From: Burkholderia sp. IMCC1007
GTDB taxonomy: Bacteria; Pseudomonadota; Gammaproteobacteria; Burkholderiales; Burkholderiaceae
Direction: 5' to 3'
Assembly (NCBI RefSeq): GCF_027257875.1
Contig: NZ_JAPVQY010000049.1
Span: 1-61,101 of the forward strand
Length of the DNA: 61,101 nucleotides
How positions within the stretch are numbered: the first letter of the stretch is position 1; every line of letters starts with the position of its first letter. A model generated the notes under the pieces. That model saw only the letters and a program-made list of their open reading frames with translations, did no database searches and was not told the DNA's origin. This document shows positions 51,156-59,835 of this stretch, in pieces. The translations under genes and the position numbers were made by a program.

Positions 51156-51802
51156 GCGGGCCGACGTCGTCGCCGGATGCACCCGATCCGTCCGCGCGGC
51201 TGTCGGCGCCCGCGGCCGAGCGCAACCGCGAACCGATTCTCGACGTGCTGCGCCGCGTGCTGCCGGCGCGCGGCGACGTGCTCGAGATCGCGAGCGGCAC
51301 GGGGCAGCATGCGGTCCATTTCGCGCAGGCATTGCCGGCGCTGCACTGGCAGCCGAGCGACCCCGACGCGCACGCGCGCCGCTCGATCGCCGCGTGGGTT
51401 GCGCATGCGGGCCTCCCGAACCTGGCCGAGCCGCTCGCGTTCGACGTGCGCGACGCGGCGTGGCCGAGCGCGGCGCTCGATGCGATCGTCTGCATCAACA
51501 TGATCCACATCTCGCCGTGGGCGTGCACCGACGCGCTGTTCGCCGGCGCGGCGCGCGCGCTGCGCCCGGCAGGCGTATTGTTCCTGTATGGCCCGTATCG
51601 CCGCGAAGGCCGGCACACGGCGCCGTCGAACGAAGCATTCGACCTGCAGCTGCGCAGCCGCGACCCGTCGTGGGGCGTGCGCGATCTCGAGACCGTCGTC
51701 GCGCTCGGCCTCGACCGCGGGCTCGATTGCATCGAGGTCGTCGAGATGCCGGCGAACAACCTGAGCGTCGTGTTCCGGCGCCTGCCGCACGCCGAGCAGT
51801 GA
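51152..51802 (+). CDS. DUF938 family SAM-dependent methyltransferase-like protein
   Basis: A 216-aa class I methyltransferase fold. Motif I VLEIASGTGQHAVHFAQALP (about residue 47), the acidic residue in WQPSDPD, and INMIHISPWACTDALFAGAA are typical of DUF938. Early SAPAAERNREPILDVLRRVL is a family hallmark. The substrate is unknown. It starts at GTG 51152, overlapping the sirtuin stop by 4 bp; the reading frame is open further upstream but that part is antisense-type shadow of the sirtuin. Followed by gnd after 97 bp. Confidence 0.85.
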   Translation: MSGPTSSPDAPDPSARLSAPAAERNREPILDVLRRVLPARGDVLEIASGTGQHAVHFAQALPALHWQPSDPDAHARRSIAAWVAHAGLPNLAEPLAFDVRDAAWPSAALDAIVCINMIHISPWACTDALFAGAARALRPAGVLFLYGPYRREGRHTAPSNEAFDLQLRSRDPSWGVRDLETVVALGLDRGLDCIEVVEMPANNLSVVFRRLPHAEQ

Positions 51803-51899
51803 CACGCATCCGCGCAGCGTGGCCGGGTTTCCACTATCCTCTCGCCTGTGCGCGCGGCCCGGGTCGGGTCGCGCCCTGTTTTTTCCGGAGAATTGAATA

Positions 51900-53312
51900 A
51901 TGGGCAAACAAGCAATCGGTGTGATCGGCCTCGCGGTGATGGGCCGCAATCTCGCACTCAATATCGAGAGCCGCGGTTACGCGGTATCGGTGTACAACCG
52001 CAGCCGCGAGAAAACCGACGAACTGATCGCCGAATTCCCCGGCCGCAATCTGGTGCCGACCTATACGCTCGAGGAGTTCGTCGCGTCGCTCGAAACGCCG
52101 CGCCGGATCCTGATGATGGTGAAGGCCGGCGAAGCGACCGACGCGACGATCGCGTCGCTCAAGCCGCTGCTCGAGAAGGGCGACGTGCTGATCGACGGCG
52201 GCAACACGCATTTCACCGACACGATCCGCCGCAACCAGGAACTCGCGCAGTCGGGCCTGCACTTCATCGGCACCGGCGTGTCGGGCGGCGAGGAGGGCGC
52301 GCTGCGCGGCCCGTCGATCATGCCCGGCGGCCAGCGCGATGCGTACGACCTGGTCGAGCCGATCCTCAAGCAGATCGCCGCGAAGGCGCCGTCGGACGGC
52401 GAGCCGTGCGTCGCGTACATGGGCCCGGACGGTGCGGGCCACTACGTGAAGATGGTCCACAACGGGATCGAATACGGCGACATGCAGCTGATCGCCGAAA
52501 GCTACTCGGTGCTGAAGGACGTCGCGGGCCTGACCAACGAAGAACTCGGCGCGGTGTACACCGAGTGGAACCAGGGCGAGCTCGACAGCTACCTGATCGA
52601 GATCACGTCGAAGATCTTCGGCAAGAAGGACGAAGAGACCGGCAAGCACCTCGTCGACGTGATCCTCGATCGCGCCGCGCAGAAGGGCACCGGCAAGTGG
52701 ACGAGCCAGAACGCGCTGGATCTCGGCGTGCCGCTGCCGCTCATCACCGAGTCGGTGTTCGCGCGCGTGCTGTCGTCGCTGAAGACGGAGCGCGTCGCGG
52801 CCAGCAAGATCCTGTCGGGCCCTGCCGCCGCGCCGTTCGACGGCGATCGCGCCGCGTTCGTCGTAGCGGTGCGCCGCGCGCTGTACCTGAGCAAGGTGAT
52901 CTCGTACGCACAGGGCTTCGCGCAACTGCGCACGGCATCCGAAGAGTACGGCTGGAACCTCGACCTCGGGACGATCGCGAAGATCTTCCGCGCAGGCTGC
53001 ATCATCCGCGCGCGCTTCCTGCAGAAGATCACGGACGCGTACGCGAAGGATCCGGCGCTCGCGAACCTGCTGCTCGACCCGTACTTCAAGGACATCGCCG
53101 CGAACTACCAGGCATCGCTGCGCGACGTCGTGGTCGCCGCGGTGAAGGCAGGCGTGCCGGTGCCGGCGTTCGCGTCGGCGGTCGCGTACTTCGACAGCTA
53201 CCGTTCCGAACGGCTGCCGGCGAACCTTGTGCAGGCGCAGCGAGATTTCTTCGGCGCGCATACGTTCGAGCGGACCGACAAGCCGGGCAGCTTCCACGCG
53301 AACTGGTCGTAA
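51900..53312 (+). CDS. gnd: 6-phosphogluconate dehydrogenase, decarboxylating
   Basis: A 470-aa enzyme of the oxidative pentose phosphate pathway, producing ribulose 5-phosphate, CO2 and NADPH. The Rossmann motif is GVIGLAVMGRNLALN, with NRSREKTDEL for cofactor binding; catalytic segment GTGVSGGEEGALRGPSIMPG and the Lys-containing GPDGAGHYVKMVHNGIEYGD are intact. The C-terminal YFDSYRSERLPANLVQAQRD is normal. Length fits the 470-aa homodimeric class rather than the short NAD-dependent type. Ribosome site GGAG lies 8 nt before the ATG. Confidence 0.97.
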   Translation: MGKQAIGVIGLAVMGRNLALNIESRGYAVSVYNRSREKTDELIAEFPGRNLVPTYTLEEFVASLETPRRILMMVKAGEATDATIASLKPLLEKGDVLIDGGNTHFTDTIRRNQELAQSGLHFIGTGVSGGEEGALRGPSIMPGGQRDAYDLVEPILKQIAAKAPSDGEPCVAYMGPDGAGHYVKMVHNGIEYGDMQLIAESYSVLKDVAGLTNEELGAVYTEWNQGELDSYLIEITSKIFGKKDEETGKHLVDVILDRAAQKGTGKWTSQNALDLGVPLPLITESVFARVLSSLKTERVAASKILSGPAAAPFDGDRAAFVVAVRRALYLSKVISYAQGFAQLRTASEEYGWNLDLGTIAKIFRAGCIIRARFLQKITDAYAKDPALANLLLDPYFKDIAANYQASLRDVVVAAVKAGVPVPAFASAVAYFDSYRSERLPANLVQAQRDFFGAHTFERTDKPGSFHANWS

Positions 53313-53421
53313 CCGGCCGCGACGGCGGTATTGTTGCGAAATTCTATTCTTTGAGTAGGGTTTTTGATTGCCGGATCCCGGAATTGTTGGCTCCGCAGAA
53401 ACAGTGTTTTCGTTCTTTCAT

Positions 53422-53432
53422 GGTTTTCCCTA
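53422..53432 (+). promoter_or_regulatory. GGTTTTCCCTA element upstream of the DUF4148 gene
   Basis: The 11-mer GGTTTTCCCTA is identical to the core of the left arm of the DUF3563 promoter palindrome (8419-8429). A second partial copy AGGGTTTT lies at 53357-53364. It sits 80 bp before the DUF4148 start. Shared occurrence suggests a common regulator, which is inference from two sites. Confidence 0.45.
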
Positions 53433-53511
53433 GGGGACGCGAGGACTAAACTCTGTTCCATCGCTGCAGACATGGTGTGTGCGGCGGAGCAAAAAAATTC
53501 CGGAGGTAATC

Positions 53512-53856
53512 ATGAAATCGCTGATCGCAACGTTCGCTGCAGCTGCCGTCCTCGCCGTTCCCGCCGTGTCGTTCGCTCAACAGAACGCGCCCGTCACCCG
53601 TGCGCAGGTGAAGGCCGAGCTGTCGGCTCTGCAACAAGCCGGCTACAAGCTGGGTAGCGACCGTACGGACTACCCGGCAGGCATCCAGGCCGCTGAAGCC
53701 CGTCTGAACCCGCAACAGAGCGTCGCCGCTGCCGATACCACCGGCTACGGTGCACAACCGGTCGGCCAGCAAGAGTCGGGCGCACCGGCCGCTGCGAAGA
53801 CCGGCTGGCAAGTCAAGCGCGTGTCGGATGGCGCACCCGTCTACAAGGGTCGTTGA
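53512..53856 (+). CDS. DUF4148 family small secreted protein
   Basis: A 114-aa protein. The signal peptide MKSLIATFAAAAVLAVPAVS is cleaved near SFAQ (residue about 23). The mature part contains VTRAQVKAELSALQQAGYKL, the conserved DUF4148 segment, then a Gln/Ala/Gly-rich region. This family is highly expanded in Burkholderia and of unknown function. A strong GGAGGT ribosome site (53502-53507) and a good terminator downstream suggest high expression. Monocistronic, with a 199-bp upstream gap holding the GGTTTTCCCTA element. Confidence 0.88.
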   Translation: MKSLIATFAAAAVLAVPAVSFAQQNAPVTRAQVKAELSALQQAGYKLGSDRTDYPAGIQAAEARLNPQQSVAAADTTGYGAQPVGQQESGAPAAAKTGWQVKRVSDGAPVYKGR

Positions 53857-53899
53857 TTGAACGGCCGCCCGAGCGGCCTGATCGAACCCGAAGTACAAG

Positions 53900-53938
53900 C
53901 AGCCCGTCGTTCCGGATCGCGGAACGACGGGCTGTTTT
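53900..53938. terminator. Terminator after DUF4148 gene
   Basis: CAGCCCGTCGTTCC (53900-53913) pairs perfectly with GGAACGACGGGCTG (53921-53934) followed by TTTTC. It also lies 20 bp past the stop of the convergent hypothetical gene. Confidence 0.88.
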
Positions 53939-53957
53939 CATTGGTGGGCCGGCCCTG

Positions 53958-54278
53958 TCAGTGCAGCGGCCGCGGACCGCGACCGATCGCCGCGAACGGC
54001 CCGCCGGCCGGCTCCAGCGCCTGCAGCCACGTTTCGTCGTAACCGCTGAGCGAGTCGAGCGCGTCGCGCAGCCGCTCGATCGCAATGATCGGCAGCTCGA
54101 CGCTGTGGCGGGTGGCTCCCGTCAGATGCGTGACGCTCGCCAGCTGAACGAGCGCATCGGCCGCTTCGGCGACGTCCGTGGCGAACAGCAGGTGTCGGTT
54201 GAGCAATTCGACGAGGCCGCTGGAACCGGCGAAATCCTCGGCATTGAGCTGCACGGATAGAAACGTCGCGTTGTTCAT
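53958..54278 (-). CDS. Hypothetical protein, 106 aa
   Basis: A 106-aa, mildly acidic, probably helical cytoplasmic protein beginning MNNATFLSVQLNAEDFAGSS and ending GRGPRPLH. No signal peptide or TM segment is seen and I recognise no domain. The gene is credible because a GAGGAG ribosome site lies 6-7 nt before the ATG at 54278, its codon use resembles neighbours, and it is cleanly bounded by a shared terminator. Repeated leucine/alanine spacing (LVELLNRHLLFATDVAEAAD) would allow helix packing. Confidence 0.65.
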   Translation of the reverse strand: MNNATFLSVQLNAEDFAGSSGLVELLNRHLLFATDVAEAADALVQLASVTHLTGATRHSVELPIIAIERLRDALDSLSGYDETWLQALEPAGGPFAAIGRGPRPLH

Positions 54279-54691
54279 GATGATCTCCTCGTTATCGCTG
54301 GATCGCGCTGCATTTCGCAGTATAGGAGGCGTCCGGCGGAGACGCGGCGGGTGGCTCGATGGCCGATCCGCGCGGCCTCGCGGTCCGGCGCAAGCCCGCG
54401 GGAGGGGCCGCCAGGCGCGGCTTGCGAGCCGCAGCCTCCCCGTGTGCGGCGCCGCAGGAATGTTGCCGGAACGCGCGGGTGCCGCGGTCCTGACCACGAC
54501 AAATGGTATCTTTGCCGATCGGAGCGACGCGAAAAGGGGCCGGTGAGCCCGTTCGCGTCGACGTTCCGCTGTGGAAACTGACGGCCGCGAACGCGGTCGG
54601 ATAACTGGTCGGTCCGGCTTCTGTGCCGGACATCGTGCGTCGCGCGCCGGGGGGCGGTGGGCGGCGCGACGACGCAACTCCGGGAGGACCC

Positions 54692-55426
54692 TTGAAAAAA
54701 AATATTCCGATCCACGATTCCCTGGCGCGCTGGCTGCCGCAGGCGGCACTCGTCGCCGCGGCCGCCGCGCTGACGGGCTGCACGATGACGCCGTGGACCG
54801 ACAGCTGGCAGCCGGTGCGCCCGTCGACGCGGGCCTCGGTCGCCACGCCGGGCGTGATCGCCGGCTACTACCGCGTGAATCCGGGCGACACGCTCGCCGG
54901 CATCGCGGCGGCCTACGGCCAGCGCGTGCAGGACGTCGCCAGCTGGAACCACATGGCGCCCACCGACGCCGTGTCGCCGGGCCAGGTGCTGCGCGTCGCG
55001 CCGCCGCCGGCCGCGACGTCGTTGGGGCAGCCGTCCGCAGCCGCCGCACAACCCGGCTCGCTCGCCTGGCCGGCCACGGGCAGTGTCGTGACGTCGTTTT
55101 CGCCCGGCAAGACGCGCGGCATCGTGATCGCCGCATCCGGGCCCGATCGTTCGGTGCGTGCGGCGGCAAACGGGCGCGTGGTGTATGCGGGGTCGGGCGT
55201 GAAGGCTTACGGGCCGCTCGTGATCCTGAAGCACGATAACGGGCTCATCACGGCCTACGGGCACAACGGCCAACTGCTCGTCAACGAAGGCGACGCAGTG
55301 CGCGCGGGCCAGCCGGTCGCGCAGATGGGCACCGACGCGAGCGGCCGTGCGACCTTCGAGTTCGAAGTCCGGCAGAACGGCAAGGTCGTCGATCCGATGA
55401 ACTTCCTGCCGCGCAACGGCGGCTGA
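54692..55426 (+). CDS. NlpD-like lipoprotein: LysM plus degenerate LytM (M23) domain
   Basis: A 244-aa lipoprotein starting at TTG 54692 after a strong GGGAGGA ribosome site (54682-54688). The lipobox is AALTGCTM (Cys about residue 29). A LysM domain follows (YYRVNPGDTLAGIAAAYGQR, about 60-103), then a LytM/peptidase M23 domain. The zinc ligands are lost: the HxxxD motif is replaced by GIVIAAS and the HxH motif by TFEFEVRQNG. Such non-catalytic LytM proteins (NlpD, EnvC) activate amidases in cell division. A regulator role is therefore favoured over hydrolase. An ATG at 54623 would remove the signal context. Confidence 0.9.
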   Translation: MKKNIPIHDSLARWLPQAALVAAAAALTGCTMTPWTDSWQPVRPSTRASVATPGVIAGYYRVNPGDTLAGIAAAYGQRVQDVASWNHMAPTDAVSPGQVLRVAPPPAATSLGQPSAAAAQPGSLAWPATGSVVTSFSPGKTRGIVIAASGPDRSVRAAANGRVVYAGSGVKAYGPLVILKHDNGLITAYGHNGQLLVNEGDAVRAGQPVAQMGTDASGRATFEFEVRQNGKVVDPMNFLPRNGG

Positions 55427-55474
55427 CCGGCCGCATCACGACGTGTGCGCCGTGCGGCGCACACGTTTCCGCCT

Positions 55475-56113
55475 TCATCCTTCGGTGAGCGTCGCGGCGC
55501 CGGACTGTCTCGCATGATTGCCGAGCCAGCGGATGCCGAGCGCGAGTCCCACCGCGCCGAGCGCGATCAGCGAGCACTGGATGGCCACGGGCACGTAGCC
55601 GTTCGGCCGCGGATCGACGAACGGGTACGGATACCAGTTTTCCACCGAACCGCGCACGAGCGTATAGCCGAGATAGACGAGCGGAAAGCCGAGCCACGCG
55701 AACGCGCTGCGCCACGCGATCGGCGAGCGCGGCTCGACGTACAGCCAGTCGCACAGCACCACGAGCGGCACGATGCGGTGCAGTACCCAGTTGTTGAAGG
55801 CCGGCGTGATGTGGCGCAGCGCATCGAGCCGTGCGAGCAGCAGCTCGTAGACGATCGCGGTAATCAGCACGTACAGCACGGCGGCGCCGCGCATCGATTC
55901 GTAGCGGGCCGAGCCCGGGCGCGCGATGCGCCGCAGCCCCACGGCCAGCATGGCGGCCGCGTAGAGGCTGCTCAGTTGCGTGAAGTAGCTAAGATAGTTG
56001 CCGAGATGAAAGCTCGGCATGGCCCAGTAGTTCGCGATGCTGTGCAGCGTGGTGGATACCGCGAGCAACGCGGCGATCAGCCGATAGGCCGCAACGAAGA
56101 ACGCCTTGCTCAT
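55475..56113 (-). CDS. Pr6Pr-family integral membrane protein
   Basis: A 212-aa protein with six hydrophobic segments. The segments SYFTQLSSLYAAAMLAVGL, NNWVLHRIVPLVVLCDWLY and VENWYPYPFVDPRPNGY match the Pr6Pr (FAR-17a/AIG1-like) membrane family, a group with conserved Thr/His in TM helices and, in animal relatives, serine-type lipid hydrolase activity. No role is established for the bacterial version. The start at 56113 is preferred over 56356, which adds a long non-conserved leader. Divergent from the cytochrome b561 gene (232 bp between starts). Confidence 0.8.
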   Translation of the reverse strand: MSKAFFVAAYRLIAALLAVSTTLHSIANYWAMPSFHLGNYLSYFTQLSSLYAAAMLAVGLRRIARPGSARYESMRGAAVLYVLITAIVYELLLARLDALRHITPAFNNWVLHRIVPLVVLCDWLYVEPRSPIAWRSAFAWLGFPLVYLGYTLVRGSVENWYPYPFVDPRPNGYVPVAIQCSLIALGAVGLALGIRWLGNHARQSGAATLTEG

Positions 56114-56345
56114 GATGGCCGCGTAACGTCGCACCAAAGCTCCATCGTGCCACAGCCGTTTGCGCGCGCGATGCGGACTTTCCATATGCCGGTGCGCGGC
56201 CGGGCGGGGCGGTTTCGATTCTTCGGTTATTTGACCCGGTCGAGCAACAGCATGCGCGCGGACGGCTACAATCGGGGCAGCCGCCGGGCCCAGGCCAGCC
56301 GCGGCGCGCTTTCCCGAATACAACACGAGAAATACGAGACGAAGC

Positions 56346-56879
56346 ATGAGAAACATCCTTGCGAAACAGACGCGCTACAGCACGCCTGCGATCTTCTTTC
56401 ACTGGGCCATCTTCCTGCTGGTGGCGCTGGCCTACCTGGCCATCGAGATTCGCGGGCCGAAAGGCAGCGACAGTCGCGTGTTCTGGATGAACGTGCATTT
56501 CCTGGCCGGTACGTTCGTGCTCGTGCTGTCGGTGTTGCGCGTGCTGTGGCGGATGGTCAGCCGCGTGCCGCAGGCCATTCCGCAGTCGGCGCTGCTGAAG
56601 TGGCTGTCGAAGCTCGCGCATTTCGCGCTGTACGTGTTCATCATTGCGCAGCCGCTGCTCGGCATCATGATGGTCAACATGGGCGGCAAGCCCGTGTCGC
56701 TCGACTGGATCGGCGTGTCGTTCACGCTGTTCGGCCCGGACAAGGCGCTGCGGCCGACGATCAAGGCAGCGCACGAGCTGATCGGCAATGCGTTCTACTT
56801 CGTGATCGGCCTGCATGCACTGGCCGCGCTCTATCACCATTTCATCCGGCGCGACGACGTGCTGCGGCGCATGGTGTGA
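56346..56879 (+). CDS. Cytochrome b561 family protein
   Basis: A 177-aa membrane cytochrome with four TM helices. Candidate haem ligands are His in IFFHWAIF (about residue 19), NVHFLAG (about 51), and the C-terminal pair in FVIGLHALAALYHHF (about 157 and 163), matching CybB-type diheme b561. It would oxidise quinol and pass electrons, for example to superoxide or periplasmic partners. Homologues often sit next to catalase, YceI or other redox genes; here it precedes copper-linked genes. Confidence 0.9.
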   Translation: MRNILAKQTRYSTPAIFFHWAIFLLVALAYLAIEIRGPKGSDSRVFWMNVHFLAGTFVLVLSVLRVLWRMVSRVPQAIPQSALLKWLSKLAHFALYVFIIAQPLLGIMMVNMGGKPVSLDWIGVSFTLFGPDKALRPTIKAAHELIGNAFYFVIGLHALAALYHHFIRRDDVLRRMV

Positions 56880-56903
56880 GCGCCGCGCGCTGACGCCGCG
56901 CGG

Positions 56904-56952
56904 CGGCCCCGGGGGCGCTTGGTTGTGTTGACAACCATGCGCCCCCGGGCCG
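56904..56952 (+). terminator. Long hairpin after cytochrome b561 gene
   Basis: CGGCCCCGGGGGCGC (56904-56918) pairs with GCGCCCCCGGGCCG (56939-56952) with one bulge; an inner stem GGTTGT/ACAACC (56921-56936) extends it. Only three Ts follow, but the stem is very stable. Confidence 0.7.
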
Positions 56953-57036
56953 TTTACCGGCCCGCACGGCTGGCTATCGCGCCGAACATTCTGTAACATC
57001 GCGGCTGCTTTTACATTCCGCTTACGCACGCCGCGC

Positions 57037-57405
57037 ATGTTGCATCGACATCGTCACCTGACCGCCTGGCTCGGCGTGTTCGCGATCTGGATCGCGATCG
57101 CAGCGCCGCTGGTGTCGCAGTGGCGCATCGCACAGGCGGCGACGCCCGCTGCAATCGTCTGCAGCGCGGAGCATGGCGCGCAGCGCTCGGCCGCTGCGGC
57201 CAGCGCGCACGAGCATGCGCTGCATCTCGACGCATGCGGATATTGCGCCTTCTTCGCGCACAGTCCCGCGATCGGCGGCCCGGCCGCCGCATCGTTCGCA
57301 TTCGTCCCCGTCACAACGGTTTCCGCCGCCGCGCCGCAAGCCGTCGCGGCGCGCGACGATCGCTACCCGCGCGCATATCCGCGCGCACCGCCCGAGCGCG
57401 CCTGA
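57037..57405 (+). CDS. DUF2946 family protein
   Basis: A 122-aa protein with one N-terminal hydrophobic segment (LTAWLGVFAIWIAIAAPLVS) and the DUF2946 motif HLDACGYCAFFAHSP, which contains a CxxC preceded by His residues (HEHALHLDACGYC). DUF2946 genes are often found beside copper uptake or export genes, and here a TonB-dependent copper receptor begins 84 bp downstream in the same direction. Copper binding by the His/Cys cluster is a reasonable inference. The ATG at 57037 lacks a strong ribosome site. Confidence 0.82.
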   Translation: MLHRHRHLTAWLGVFAIWIAIAAPLVSQWRIAQAATPAAIVCSAEHGAQRSAAAASAHEHALHLDACGYCAFFAHSPAIGGPAAASFAFVPVTTVSAAAPQAVAARDDRYPRAYPRAPPERA

Positions 57406-57489
57406 CGCGCTGTCTTCCGTTTTTTTCATCGCCGATATCCGTGCGGTCCGTCGAGACCGCGTGGAGGGCGTCACTCGGGCATTCGATCC

Positions 57490-59616
57490 ATGAACACTTT
57501 CTCGTTGCGCGCGCCGACGGCGTCGCGCCATTCCCGTACGCGGCGCGTGCCGCGGATGCTGCAACTCACCGTTCCCGCGCTGGCCGTCAGCGCAATGACC
57601 GCGGCCGCTGCCGCCGAAGCCGCGGGCGCGGCCAATGCGCCGACCGACGACGCGTCCGTGCTGCCGCCCGTCGAGGTCGTCGCGTCGCCGCTGGCGACAT
57701 CGCTCGTCGTCGTCACGGATCCGAAGACGCCGCGCCAGCCGCTGCCGGCGAGCGACGGGGCGGACTATCTGAAGACGATCCCCGGCTTCACGTCGATCCG
57801 CAGCGGCGGGACCAACGGCGACCCTGTGCTGCGCGGGATGTTCGGTTCGCGACTGAACATTCTCGCGAACGGGCTGCCGACGCTCGGCGCGTGTCCGAAC
57901 CGGATGGACGCGCCGACTTCGTATATCGCGCCCGAAAGCTATGACAAGGTCACGGTCGTGAAGGGGCCGCAGACGGTGCTGTACGGTCCCGGCGCGTCGG
58001 CCGGCACCGTGCTGTTCGAACGCGTGACGCCGCGCTTCGAGCGGCCCGGCATGCGCTTCGAAGGCAGCGTGGTCGGCGGCTCGTTCGGCCGCAACGACCA
58101 GAACGTCGACGTGACGGCCGGCACGCCTGACGTGTACGGCCGCGTGACCGCGAACCATGCGCACGCGCAGGACTACGAGGACGGCAACGGCAATACGGTG
58201 CCGTCGCAATGGGACAAGTGGAACGCGGACGCGGCGCTCGGCTGGACCCCCGACGATCACACGCGGGTCGAACTGACGGCCGGCACCGGCGACGGCTACG
58301 CGCGCTATGCGGGGCGCGGGATGGACGGCGCGCATTTCCGTCGCGAGACGTTCGGCCTGTCGTTCGACAAGCGCCATCTCGGCGACGTGCTCGACCGGAT
58401 CGACGCGCGCGTGTACTACAACGAGGCCGACCACGTGATGGACAACGACACGCTGCGGCAGCCCGATCCGGCCAGCAGCATGCCGATGCGCATGGCGTCC
58501 GAAGTGCGGCGCCGCACGCTCGGCGCACGCGCGGCGGCGACGTTTCGCTTCGGCGACGACTTCAAGCTCGTGACGGGCGTCGATGCGCAATCGAACCGGC
58601 TCGACGTGCGCTCGGCGATGGGACGGCAGAACTACGGCGACCAGCCGTGGAATGCGCAGGCGACGATGTGGAACGCGGGCGCGTTCGGCGAGCTGACGTG
58701 GTACGCGAGCGACGCGTCGCGCGTGATCGGCGGCGCGCGGGTCGACTACGCGAGCGCGCGCGACAAGCGTGCGACGACGGGCGGGATGATGATGAACAAG
58801 CCGAACCCGACCTTCGACGACGATCGCGCGCGCGTGCTGCCGAGCGGCTTCGTGCGCTACGAGCGCGATCTCGCGTCGCTGCCCGTCACCTGGTACGCGG
58901 GGATCGGTCACGCGGAACGCTATCCCGACTACTGGGAGCTGTTCTCCGCGCGGCGCGGTCCGGCCGGCTCGATCAACGCGTTCTCCGCGGTGCAGCCGGA
59001 GAAGACCACGCAGCTCGACATCGGCGCGCAGTACAAGAGCGACCGCTTCGACGCCTGGGTGTCGGCCTACGCCGGCTATGTGCAGGACTTCATCCTGTTC
59101 AACTACGCGGCCGGGATGATGGGCCCGACGACGCAGGCGACCAACGTCAACGCGCAGATCATGGGCGGCGAAGCCGGCGTGTCGTGGCGGCCGGTCGCGC
59201 CGCTGCGCGTCGAGACGTCGCTCGCGTATGCGTGGGGGCGCAACGTGGCGAGCGGCGAGCCGCTGCCGCAGATGCCGCCGCTCGAGGCGCGCGTCGCGCT
59301 CGAATACACGCGCGGTGCATGGTCGGCCGGCGGCCTGTGGCGAGTCGTTGCGCCGCAGCATCGCTATGCACTGAACGAGGGCAACGTGGTCGGCAAGGAC
59401 TTCGGCCCGAGCGCCGGATTCGGCGTGCTGTCGCTGCACGCGCAGTACAACGTCAGCAAGAAGGTGCAGGTGTCGGTCGGCGTCGACAACGTGCTGAACA
59501 AGGCCTATGCCGAGCATCTGAACCTTGCCGGCAACGCGGGCTTCGGCTACCCGGCGAACGCGCCGGTGATGGAGCCGGGCCGTACCGCGTGGGTGCGCGT
59601 GAGCGCGAAGCTGTAA
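57490..59616 (+). CDS. TonB-dependent copper receptor (OprC/NosA-like)
   Basis: A 708-aa outer-membrane beta-barrel with N-terminal plug. The plug shows DYLKTIPGFTSIRSGGTNGD, VLRGMFGSRLNILANGLPTL and VTVVKGPQTVLYGPGASAGT. GACPNRMDAPTSYI contains the CxxxM copper site (CPNRM) reported for Pseudomonas OprC. The C-terminus VMEPGRTAWVRVSAKL ends with an aliphatic residue rather than the usual Phe. A basic leader precedes a weak signal peptide (LTVPALAVSAMTAAAAAEAA). Likely imports Cu ions with TonB energy and works with the DUF2946 protein. Confidence 0.93.
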   Translation: MNTFSLRAPTASRHSRTRRVPRMLQLTVPALAVSAMTAAAAAEAAGAANAPTDDASVLPPVEVVASPLATSLVVVTDPKTPRQPLPASDGADYLKTIPGFTSIRSGGTNGDPVLRGMFGSRLNILANGLPTLGACPNRMDAPTSYIAPESYDKVTVVKGPQTVLYGPGASAGTVLFERVTPRFERPGMRFEGSVVGGSFGRNDQNVDVTAGTPDVYGRVTANHAHAQDYEDGNGNTVPSQWDKWNADAALGWTPDDHTRVELTAGTGDGYARYAGRGMDGAHFRRETFGLSFDKRHLGDVLDRIDARVYYNEADHVMDNDTLRQPDPASSMPMRMASEVRRRTLGARAAATFRFGDDFKLVTGVDAQSNRLDVRSAMGRQNYGDQPWNAQATMWNAGAFGELTWYASDASRVIGGARVDYASARDKRATTGGMMMNKPNPTFDDDRARVLPSGFVRYERDLASLPVTWYAGIGHAERYPDYWELFSARRGPAGSINAFSAVQPEKTTQLDIGAQYKSDRFDAWVSAYAGYVQDFILFNYAAGMMGPTTQATNVNAQIMGGEAGVSWRPVAPLRVETSLAYAWGRNVASGEPLPQMPPLEARVALEYTRGAWSAGGLWRVVAPQHRYALNEGNVVGKDFGPSAGFGVLSLHAQYNVSKKVQVSVGVDNVLNKAYAEHLNLAGNAGFGYPANAPVMEPGRTAWVRVSAKL

Positions 59617-59835
59617 CGTGCCGCGCATGTGCGATGCAGCATGCATGCGCGCGCACGCGGCCCCGCCTGAACGGGCGGGGCGCGTCAACCGATTAGAGAA
59701 CCGTATCTAGTCGGGGCGCAAACGTTCGCGACTCGTGATTCACTCCCGCATTCGACGCGCACGGTGCCTGCGACGCATCGTGCCCGTCGATCCGATCTCA
59801 TTCGCACCGGCAGCACAATAATCAGGAGAACATGC

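Noticed and set aside
57022..59688. 888-codon minus-strand open frame opposite the copper receptor
   Set aside because: Same type of shadow: Arg/Ala/His-rich, no ribosome site, fully overlapped by a recognised receptor gene.
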